Under the pieces are notes generated by a model. The model ran no database searches. It was not told the DNA's origin and saw only the letters and a program-made list of their open reading frames with translations. DNA of 64,000 nt from Pocillopora verrucosa. Its lineage: Eukaryota > Cnidaria > Anthozoa > Scleractinia > Pocilloporidae. Every line of letters begins with the position of its first letter. Position 1 is the first letter of the stretch. This document shows, one piece after another, positions 35,404-47,400 of this stretch. The position numbers were made by a program, and so were the translations under genes. The stretch lies in NCBI RefSeq assembly GCF_036669915.1, contig NC_089320.1:18969868-19033867 (forward strand), in the 5' to 3' direction.

Positions 35404-38400
35404 CTAAGAAATTAAAAGTTGCGATAAAAACGCATTTCCTCGGTGATCGAAAAAGAACAAAATAGCCAAATTAATTATATTTGACTTTACACATGGCGTT
35501 AACATTAAGAAATTAAATCTTGTGCCAACTAAACATTTCCACATAATCACGTTCAACTTTTGTTACTCACGCCACATAGATTGCTAGCTATGGGAAGTCA
35601 TATGTGACAGGTATCACTCAAAAACTGTTGGACAATTGCAACGAAATGTCACTGTCATGGAGTTGTCGAATAAATTACCTTAAGGGTCTTGTTTTACGTC
35701 TTGGTTGCACAACAAGCCTATTATAAGATCTGATCGCGTGGAAAAAATCAATCCGTGTAAAGAAAACTTGAAAGAATCTTTAAACAAAGTGTGAGTGTGG
35801 TATCGTGTTAACTGGATTTAGTGAAAGGTATGTAACTTACGTCTTGCATAAGTTGCAACTCTTTTTGCACATCTTCATTAAGTAGTCATTACTAAAACCA
35901 ATCGCATCTCCATCACAGTACCCGTTGACGGTATATCCAGAACAGGCGGGGTCGTAATCTTCACATTGCGCTAAACAACAACGAGTGCAATAAACTTCAT
36001 CAGGCAAATCTGACGATTTCATGAATTGTAGTAGAAAATTCAACGCACAAGAAAAAAACTGAAAAGGTCAGTGGCCTATCACTTTGGCGTTTCCACTTAT
36101 CTCACAGTGTAAAAAAACGCGAACACGTGGAAATTTAGAACTCTTGAAATACTGAGTTTTACAGTTCAAAATATGTGAGTCTCATTCACTGAAAATATTT
36201 AGAAAGAAGCTGTAGCGGACTTCACAAGGTATGAGAAATTTAGTTTTTTCGTGCCAAAATACATCGTCTTTATATCTAGCTTGGGGAAATAATGCATATC
36301 ACGAGAGCATTGCCTTCAAGAGGGTTATGTATCTGTTATTTAATTGGGTGAAATTCAACGGTGCTGAGGAAGAGAGCGTTACTACCCTGACGCGGTGCTT
36401 GCGTGTGCTTTAACTGCTTAACATCAAATGGATGACTCACTACTGTATTGATAGGAACTGCCAGGAACAGTGTATGGATCTGGGGGCACAGGATTCCGTT
36501 GCATTTGTATTTCATAGTTCCAAATGTTAGGGGCTGGACTAAGCGCTTGAGGATGAACTGGGACGAGAGAAGGAACCAATGGAAGAACGGCTTCACTTGG
36601 TCCATTATTCCAAAACATGTTTGGCACAAGAGTACCTAATGTAGATTCGAGAAGTCAAGTCTCTCCCTGTCATAACTTAGTCTTAATCGATCGAGAGAAT
36701 GAAAAGGTGAAATATGTATGAAATGAAATGTATGCTTCGTTCTTCGTTTAAGTCCAAGAAAAGGAAGATCAAAACAAAAAGACCAATACCGACACAAGAC
36801 GCAATACTAAGTTCTCTCCTTTGGGCCCAACGTTTATCATTGTCATTGAAAATATTTTTACCAATTGACTCAATTTTGTTTTTCATAAAAAGTGGCAAGT
36901 TAGATTCTTGATTTTTATACTCACCAGTTGAAGGTTCAGAAACATTTTGACCTGCAAGTGCATGCAAAAGATTAGGAAGTATTTCCAGTTTTTTTTCGAA
37001 AGTAAGGTAACAAAACCAGCACTGTGATGTTGAAAGTGAATCTAAATGTTACGAGTTAAAGGAAATGAAAGGGTATTGGCGGAAGGGGGGTAGGAAGAGG
37101 GTCATTTCTTCGAATTTCAAGTGGCCTCTCCCACGTAATTCAAGTAGTCTTACCTGGCTTTTTTTCCGTGGTATTTTGAATAGGAATATCTATAGATGAA
37201 GAAACAGTATTAAATTCAGAGTCCTTTCGATCGGCTGCACGCACTAGTGCTATTGATCTCAATTAACGTGTGTGCGGCATCAAAAGCTATCAAACAGCCA
37301 ATATGTCTTCATAAATGTCATAGGTTGGGCACAGTTTGGGGCTTTTGTTCCATTTGATTACCCCTATCTCTACTTATCTACCACTTTTGCGTGAACTAGC
37401 TTACGTTCTCAATTATGAGTCGACCAATCTATCTAGACTTAATTTTGTAGCGTACGTAAATAGAATGCCTTCTATAACATATGGAGAGCACAAAAATTTA
37501 TCTCTAACTTATCTCTAACCTTGCTTCAGTTTATTGGCCAGCTCTTTCCCAGGAATATTCGGTGGCTTGAGTGTATTGATAAGCACAGAGTTATTACATA
37601 CCGGAGGACTTCCAATGTTGCAAAGCTCCATTTTATTAGCCTCAGGACATGCGCCGGCTGCAACTATTTTGACCTTTGCTTCTTTAAGAACTTTAGCTGG
37701 CCCAACTACGTCATCAGCTGACTTACCACACGTAATGTGTAGGAGAACACGCGATACACCAGATTCATTCGTTCTTCCAACTCCATCAAAAACCTTCGTT
37801 CTCACAGCCTTCAGAGCTTTTCCCGAAAAAGCAGCGCCATAGGGCTTTGGAATTGACACTAAAACTTTGTTCATTTCGCTAGCATTGAAGTAGTTTTTGA
37901 GATTGAACACGATTTGGGTGTTGGAGCCGTAAACGACTACGGCCACGTGTGTTTCATTCAAGGAGACTGGAAAGCGACTATAGACGTCTTTTACAATGTC
38001 GAGCATTACCCTGAACAATGTCTCATTAACAATATCACTGCCTTCGACTAAGAAAACCAAATCAACTGGTCCTATCTTAGCTGCAAGGGGTTGAAAAGAT
38101 TTTGTTGCGTTTTGTGATTGAGGTTGTGGCTTTAACTCTGATGAAGGCTTCGTCTCTGTAAAGAGTAGAAGGCAAAAGTGTGAAAATTATTTGAATAAGT
38201 CAAAAAAAGACCAACTATTTATCAATAAAGATGATGTAGATTGATAAACAAAAAAATAAAATTTAAAATTTTCCACCAAAAGAAACAACAACTACAAAGA
38301 AGTGCAAAAAAAACTGCAACAAACAAAAAAAAAGAAGAAACGGAACAAAAACAAAACAAAATAAACAAAGCTCTATCATATAGCAGGTGCCGGGTAATGT

Positions 38401-41400
38401 TGTCAAAAAAGACAGCGATACTTCATTTTGTTTGCGATTTTACTTTTATAAGGAGGTTCTCCACAGCATTTTGAATTGGGCCTGTAAAACTTCCTTATTA
38501 ACCACTAAAAAGCACTCGTGATAGAAATCTCTGAATATTCTGCTGGAGAATACAAAGCAAACAAGAGGGACATTGAGAAGTTAAACGCAGAAGATGAACG
38601 GGGAACTTATTAAACCCTCTATGTGTGTGAATCTAATTTTCAAGGTGACTAAGGTACCACATCGTATAACTCAAACAAAAACACCCACACTGAAAGTACG
38701 TGTAAAATCATCAAAAGGCAAACTTACCATTATTACTACATTCTCTCACAGGACAAACAAGTCTTTTTCCAATTTCAATATCTTCAATAAACAAAGAAAA
38801 CGAAAATCTTAATTTTTAGACGTTGTGTTCTTATCATCACCGCGCAGAATGCTTATTCTTGCGACATTTAGTTGCTTTAGCTAAAAAATTATAGATCTGT
38901 AATATTAGCGGCGAAACGTACACTCGTTGGTTTTATTGGTTTTCTATTCAAAATGCTACAAAAGCCTACAAAAGGCTGATTTGCACCTGAACTTCTACCA
39001 AAGGCAATTGCATGCCAAAATCGTATTTAAAATTATAAAATGAACGAACAAGTCACGTCGTTGCAAACCTACAATATGTTTTCAAAAGGCGATTTTTATC
39101 AGCTCAGGATTTGATTACCCAAAGAGTTCAGCTGCTCGATTTCTTAGAATATGCTTCTAACCCTTGTAGACCTATCATCTACAAAAGGGTCATGGTTGGC
39201 ACTGAGTATGAAAGCTTAAGTTTTTTGCAAGAGGTTATTAACATTTTGTCTATTGATATGCTACTTTGGGCTTTCTTTATTAACTCAGAATAGCCGCCTT
39301 GTAGTTGCTATGCCTAGAATTGTCCACCATGCCCTTGATTGCGTTTTCCCCTTTTTATTTTCTAATATGCTGGACCATAACTTTTGATTTGTCATGAATT
39401 AAGAATTGGCAAAAATTCTGGTATATTGATTAAATTGGGTGGCTGAAAATAAAACGCTCCATTTATCAAACCTCTTTCTAGTTTGTCCACAACTGCCTGC
39501 TTCATTGTTTCAATAGGTAGAATGCCTGGATCTGGTATAAAAAATTCTTTAGTGGGGTCACTGGTAATGTTGGAGGCGACGAATTCACTGACTTTGTTCT
39601 TGGACCCAACTGCATACATTAGGACACCTGCTTTGCTAATCTCAATTGCAGGCTTCGAAACATCATCATCAGATTTCCCATCCAACAAAGTGATCAGCAC
39701 TTGGGGAATACCCCTTATTCCGCTGTTCCTAAACAAAGCAAGCGCTATTTCCATTCCTTGCCCAAAAGTACAGAGTCTGCCAGACAAGTGAGAAGCTGAA
39801 GACACTGCGACGGGGTTGTATGGTTGTGCTTTCAAACCTTGAACTATTTCAGCTCCATTAGAAACTGATATGAGAGCAGTGCGTACGCTTCGAGGATTCA
39901 CCGTCAAAGAGTGCATTAAATTTCTCGCGAAATCCAAACGTCGAGGAAAATATTCTTTGGAGTTATTCCCACAGTTGCCTATTAAGAGCACAAAATCCAG
40001 TCTTGAATCTGAAAACAAATGAGATTCATAAACTATTGAAAAGGTGTTCGATGTTAGGAAAATGGTGCGTTGCACACGGCTGCACATGTATGTCTTGTCT
40101 TGTTTGATTATTGGTTTGTTCAGTCGTGTTCAAATTATTGCACTCACCTCCCGGCAGCACACAAAGTTCAGAGCGGGACTTTTGTATCGAGACAACTGTG
40201 GAGGCAACGTAGTTGTTGATATGAAAGCTCTTCGCTTTTGACTACTAATACATTCTCGGCATTGACATTTTTAAGCTACTGTAGATGAAACGCTATTTTT
40301 GCGGCTTTCGATGTTAAGGGTTGGTCATTGAAATAGATGCATTCCCGCCTATTTCCTATTATAAGATTTAAGAAAATAAAAATTTCAAGCAAGTTCAAAT
40401 GTAATCAACGTAAGTATTGGGCAACAATAACGTTTTGCGGCAATACTGACTCATGTACCACTTATTTTAACACGTGACCTAGGCAGTCATATCGTTTTGA
40501 CTATTATTTTTTCATAGGTCATCACCATGCCAAGAAAATCGTTAAAGAATTTTAAATACAAAAGAAAAGCCATAACTTTAAATATTTTTAATACATTAAA
40601 AGCAGATCAGTTTTCACTTATTTAGCCAATAAGAAGCCATGTGTTTCGAAGCCAAGTTCAGTTTCTAGCTGTTAGCGTCCGGCCCGCTCGCATTCCTTTG
40701 TACCGAAACACACGGCTGGAAACTGGGCCTAATGAGAAACTTACCCTTCTTTATTTTGGCAGCCATTTTCTGTGCCACTGAATTAGCTTCTGGAAAAGTT
40801 TCGCTGGTCAGTACATATTCAAAATGAGGCTCACTGGATGCAAGATCCAAAATCTGGGGACTGTAATTGGAAGTGAGTCCCAAAGCAAATAACAAGACGC
40901 AAGACATTTTCAACTCATTGATGTATCTTTCAATTTCGTCTGCAGGCGCTCCCGTCAATACAGAGATCAACACTTTAGGAACATTTGGTCGAGAATAAAC
41001 ATCAAATATGTGCGTTTTCACGTCTCTTAGAGCACTCCCCATCATACCTAGTCCAGAGAGGTAAGGAGCAGTGTTTATATCGTTGTCCATACCTTGGGGA
41101 TCGTAATGCTTCTTCAAATTGAAAACGATCTGTGTCACTTCAGAATATACGACCACTGCAACATGAGTTCCATTAAGAGACACGCCGAATTTGTAATAGA
41201 TAGCTTTAGTAATTTCTTTTATTTGGTTGAAATCCTCAAGTTTAGTGTTGGCACTTCCATCAATCAGAATGACCAGATCAATAGCATCTATAAGATAAAA
41301 GACTTTAATAAATTTATTCACATTTTATCCATATGTATGTCATCATAAAATACTTATGTTCTAAATGTGATCACTTTCCATAGCGATTTTCTATCATTTA

Positions 41401-44400
41401 AATGTAATATGTACATTTAAGCTTGAGAAAATTGCGTAAAGCTAACATCTTTCACGCTTAATTCCTTCACAATTCTTTCTCAGATGTTTGTACCCGTGAA
41501 AATTAACCTGGAAGGCGAGGAGGGAGAGAAAGCAATGTAAACTGAACTCCTTAAGATATATATTTCTAATTTTCTCATAACGATGCATAAAAAAACGCTA
41601 CAGTTTCCATGTAAAATATATTTTCTAGTTCGACAAATAAAGAACCTTACTTCCTTTTCCATGTGGGGTCATCCGCAGTGTGGGAGTTTGCCTTTGCGCT
41701 GTCATAGAAAGCAAAAATTGACTGTTCAATGAAAATAAGGATACAACACTTAAACACTATAATTAAGGTCCAAGGAAACCCCTCTCAAAAATATATACCC
41801 ATCTGAGTCATTTACTTTGATCGCAAACGGAAGGCGAAACAAACTCGTTCTCGGGTTCTCAGACTAAGAAAACGAGGTGGAAGCGATGTTTAAAGTAGTT
41901 ACTCTAAAACAGTAATGACACTTTGACGAATATTAGTAAATAACTTCTTTACATGTGTAAGTTAACCTCTTAAAAACTTACCTGATTCCACTTTCGCAAT
42001 ACCCAGCTTCCCAATAAGATTCTGTGCACCAGCTAAAAAAGTACCAATACCGTTTATCACTACGTGTTTATTCGTTGGCGTTGTCGCTATTTCTGCAATT
42101 TCTTGTACTTCCACTCTGTCTCCAAAGTCAAAGCCATATATCTCTACTCCATCGTCCCGCAGCTTTCGTGCAGGGTCGGAGATCTCGTCATTGGATTTAT
42201 TTTTAATCATTAAAACAAGAACTCGTCTAACTCCTTTCCTGGTACTCTTACTGTAAAATGTATCCCTAGCCGTGATAAGACTGAGTCCAACGTTCGCCAC
42301 CTGCTGAGCTCCAGAATACTTGACACTGTCTATGGCGGAGTTGAGGCTAATCTTATCAAAATACTTGTCAAAGCCGAATATTATCTCTGGATTACTCGAA
42401 ATGACACCAAGACCAACATGAACATTTTCTTGTGAAACGGGAAAGGCACTGTAGATATACTTCACCATTTCCATGCATTGAAAGAATTCAGTTTCCATTA
42501 CATTTGATGATCCTTCAACAAGGAATCCCAGATCAACCTGGATAGCTGTAAAGAAAAAAAAATACCCATACTTCATCCCAGAAAAGAGACACGGCTAAAG
42601 AGTGGATCCAGTGAAACGTTATGTGCTTCTTGCAGAAAAGCAGAGAAAAGTTGATGATCCGTCGAAAAGGACGCCCAGATCAACCTGCATAGCTGGAAAC
42701 AAAACAAATACCCACACTTCATCCCAGAAAAGAGACGTGGCTAAAGAGTGGATCCAGTTAGACTTTTAATTGCTTCTTGATGAAAAGTCGAGAACGTTGG
42801 TGAAAAAAACACTCTTAGTAATGACGATGCTAAAAAAATAAAAGAATAGATAAAGATGTTTTTCGTCTTGTCATGAGCGTGGGACAAAGAAAAAATTCTG
42901 AGTCGAACCTCAAACCTTCGGATTCCGCCTTCCGATGCTCTACCACTGAGCTACAGAGACTCTACGGTGCGCGACAAGACTCGTGACAAAACGAAAAACA
43001 TCTTCCTCTATTTCTTTACTTGGCTCAAAACTTACCATCTCTATTATTCTATTCACAAAATTATGCTATCCACATTGCTGATCTTAGCAATATGCAGGAC
43101 GCGCGTCTTATAAACTCCGTAAGAGACCTCGCTCGCCGTCGAGTCTCTGTGGCTCAGTGGTAAAGCATCGGAGCGTGGGATGGATTCTTATGGGGACTTA
43201 GAAATGTTTACTTGTCCCACGCTCGTGACGAGACGAAAAAAATCTCTCTATATTTCTTTATTGAGCTCAAAACTTTACGTCTCCCTTACTCTATTGAAGT
43301 AAAATGAACTTGCAAATGACGCCATAGTCATAGAGCGAAACCTAGTTTTGACAATCAGAGCAGAGTGTTCTATTGGATGCATCATCGTTACTCCCTTATT
43401 GTGCTCCTGATATCCCATGACACCAATCAGCGCTTAATGAGTAAGGAATTAAATCATTCTTTAAGGAACAATTTTTGATGCTTCATCGTTGCAATAGAAA
43501 GCAGGGTAATGTGAAGGGTCAGTTTGTCTATTACTAGGCGATAATTGAAAGGAACCTTGTTATTTTGGGGATCATGCCTAAAAAATCTGAGGCTACTACA
43601 AGCCACAAGGGGGAAACTGTTTTTTTGTTGTTTTTTTTTACCTTTTTCAATCCTCGACGCTAGATTTCCTCCAGCAGTTTCTCGGTGTGATATAGTTGCC
43701 ATTACTACGTGACTCACTGCTGGTAGAGTTGCTATGGCTTCAAGTTCGCTTCTGTCTACATTCTGTCCAACTCCGATACAAAATATCGTTACATTAAGTC
43801 GTTTCAGCTCTTTTGATGGGCTCAATACGTCATCTTTAGACTTTCCTCCCGAAATGACCACAAGTATTTTGGGAACTTCCGGACGAGGTTTACCATAAAA
43901 CAGCTGACTTTTTACAGCAGCTAGACCTCGTCCGAGGAGATTGTCTCCTGATGTTGGGGACGTTACTATCTCATTCAGCGCAATGTCGAGTGACTGTTGT
44001 GAAGAATACTGACCCATGGCAATCATTGTGTGAATGTGCTCGTCGTACGCCAGAACACCGATCCGTGTCTTTTCGTCACCAATAACAAACGGCGCATATG
44101 TTGATTTTATCGAGTTTAAAACGTTACTAAATTCATCACGCCTGAAGTTGTTGGAATTGACATCCAACAAGAAACCCAGATCCATTTTGACGTCTGAAAA
44201 TAAAAAGGAAAAGTAAGAGAAAGAAAAGTAAGTTATATTAGTAAATTAAAACTAAGATGGAAAACAATCACAATACTCCAAAGATCACCCCTAAAACCCT
44301 TGCATTCAAACAATTTACTGCCGAAATCTGGCCTTAACTCTTTCCCTCATCATTTATAATTTTTCCTCTTTCATCTTCTACTTCACGATCAAAATTTATC

Positions 44401-47400
44401 AATCAAGAAAACAAAAAAACAATTACTTACCAGCAAGTCTTAATGGAACCACAGTTTCTGTGATATCTGGGATTTTAAACACATAACCACAATTAATCAA
44501 TGGGTCAACTCAAAGAGGTGAGAACAGAAAACAAAGTCCGGAACACGTTGATTCAGTTTGGGACGAAATAGGAACTATTTTGAAAAGTGGAATCCTCCCA
44601 CACGACTAAAAGTCAAATTTGTTCTTACCTTTTCTGATATTCTGCACCACAGGTCCCAGCAGTGTATCCAGCTTATCTGAACTCACCGTAGCTAAATGTT
44701 CCCTTTCAGGAGCTGTTACAACATTTTGAAGTTGATTAACATCTACGTTATTACCAATTCCTACGCAGAAAATCCTGACACCCTCGTCTCTCAAGTCGCG
44801 CGAAGGTGCTTTCACATCATCCTGTGAGCTTCCTGCCGCGATGATCACAAGTACTTGATGTCCTCCCGGTCGTGCACTAACGTCATAAACATTTTTCTTA
44901 ACAGTTTGCAGTCCCCTACCCAGAAAGTTCCCGGAAGAATCATATTTCAGAAGTGAAGGAAGCTTCATATCAAGCGTTTGTTTGTCGGTGTATTCGATTA
45001 AGTCGAAAATTGTTTTCGATTCTTCACCAAAGACAACAAGACCAACATGAGTTGAATATTCCCCAATAGGAAAATTGCTGTACAGTTTTTTGATGAACAG
45101 CTTAGCATCCTGAAAACCGGCATTTGTGATAGAGGTCGATCCATCAAGCAAGAACACAAGGTCCAGCTTCTCATCTGAAATTATATTAACAAAAGCATGA
45201 TAATTGCATCTGAAAAAACGAAAAATGCTTATGTGATAGTCCATCCAGGAATAATTGATTTTACAATCCATAACATAATTTTGCTCACGCACGATTGGTA
45301 TGACACATATCATTACCAAATATGCCTCGGCTAAAACTGTGGAATTTACGAAGATATTCACCATCTGATATCCCCTAATTTTCAAACCTTAACTCCAATA
45401 CGATAAGGTTCCGTTTAGAATTTTATTTCAAATGAGAGAGCGTTTTTTTGGTTGTAATAGAAGACGTAACTCGTAGAATATGAGATTTAATACAGAAGTG
45501 TGTGTGTTACATACCTTCGACGGGTACAAGAGAAGGAACTGCTGGATTCGGGTGAAGGGGCCTTTTACTCAGAGCCTCATTTCCGGGTTCTTGTCCCCCT
45601 GGCAAGGCCACTGGAGCAGTAGGTAAAACTAATGATGGTCCAACTGGAGGTAGTCTCCCTGGGGGGGATCCTACTGGTGGAATACTGGGTGGGGTAACAG
45701 CTGCTGGCTGTATCCCGGGTGGCGGTACTCCAGTTTGTGGTACACCAACTGGTGATATCGTTCCTGGTAGTACTCCTGCTTGTGGCACTCCTGCTGCTAG
45801 CGGAAACCCAGTAACTCCTCCTGGCGGCACCCTCCCTTGAAGCAAAACTGCTTCTGCCCCTGCCTGTCCAGGTATATAACGTTGAAATCTCCCATTGGGA
45901 TCTTTCGGTGGAATGTATGTCGTGCGTGCTGAAATTGTCAAATCAAATCCCCACAATTAGCTTAGATTCTGGGAAATATTTCTTCTTCAAGAGCTGCAAA
46001 TGCTCATGCTCAAAGCAGGTGGCCACCTTGAGCTGCTAACGTAGGTAAAGTGTATATTATTAGACATTAAAAGAAAAAAATTACGAGTTTTCCGCCTGTG
46101 TACTTTCAGAATGAACAAAATAATAATCAACTGAAGTTCTTAAAGAGACAGAATTAAGAAGACATTATACAATTCAAACTTAGGGGGATAGCTAGGATAA
46201 TCTTACCTTGCTCGATTTTGTGAATAAGAGGTTGTTTTAAAAATGCAAGACCTGGGTAGGTGGAAACTGTCAAAACGTTATCAGAGCTTGGTGAAGACGC
46301 TATTCCATCTATTTGCGTCTTCTCAAAATTGCTGCCTACACCAATACAAAATGTAGTTACTGAGTTTTCTTTAAGCATTTCTGCTCCAAGGAATACGTCG
46401 TCCCCAGAGCTACTTCCAATTATTACGACGAGAATCCTTTTATAGGAATCCTGGTGTTTGCTACCAAACAAATGTGTTTCAGTCCATTTTAGAGCATCTC
46501 CAACCATAACTTTTCCTCCACCTGGAAATGCTGCATTACTTATGGCATTATTTATATCTGTAATGTCCTTATAACTGTTATCAAAATCGAAAATGACACT
46601 CGCATCTGCTCCAAACACCACGAGCCCAAGATGAAGGCTGCCAAATTGAGTCCAAAACGAGTCGCCAATTGTTTTCGCAAAGTCAAGTGAAATGCGAAAG
46701 TTTCTTTCCCCAACAGTGTCTGAACCATCAATTAAAAAGGCTAAGTCGATCTTGGCCTCTTGAAAATAAAAAAATTAAAGGTCAATCCAATGATAAATAT
46801 CTGCAGAGCAACCTAACTATAACAGAGGAAAATATTGAAAAAACCTTTGTAAATTAATTAGGTTTGCAATTGATGTTTTGTCTCTAGAAATGATGAAAAT
46901 GTGAAATGTGAGGGAATTTTGAATTCTTCTTAGCATCAGTTTCCTTTTTTGTTATTTCTCGTTAGCTTAGGATTAGTGGAATAAACTAAATAACTTTCGC
47001 TGAACATACCTACTAGATCTCGATGATCATACACAATTGAGCAAGTTTGAGGGCGTAAAAGAATGCCCTACAACCCAGAGGTCAGTCATCTATCGAAATT
47101 GACCTGTCTTGTGATGTTTTTCCCTTTAATTCGTTGAGTTGAATTCTTGAATGCTTTTTAATCATCAACGAAAAGTTTGATCTCATTGCCGCGAATAAAG
47201 TAAGGTCGCGAAAAAAGGAGAATAAAGTTGTTCCATTATCTACAAAATTTACCCTTTACGGTCTTTCTTACCAACAATTCCTCCATCTGTCCATAGGCTC
47301 CCAGTGGTTGCTGGAGTCTGTTTTCCAGTCGGTTCGCTGAGAACTGTAAATTTGCTTGGTAAAGTACTAAACAATGCAACCATTCACATAGTGGTCTATT

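Noticed and set aside
36336-36629. 97-codon minus-strand ORF
   Set aside because: Alternate frame over the 36441-36635 Pro-rich exon of gene G; does not fit splice phase.
38713-38730. 18-nt phase 1-1 exon in gene G (ENVVIM) with donor GTAAGT
   Set aside because: The donor is good but the acceptor has a poor pyrimidine tract; too short to support without transcripts.
42903-42960. tRNA gene on the minus strand
   Set aside because: A and B boxes are present but the acceptor stem does not close and SINE tail sequence follows; a second decayed copy is nearby.
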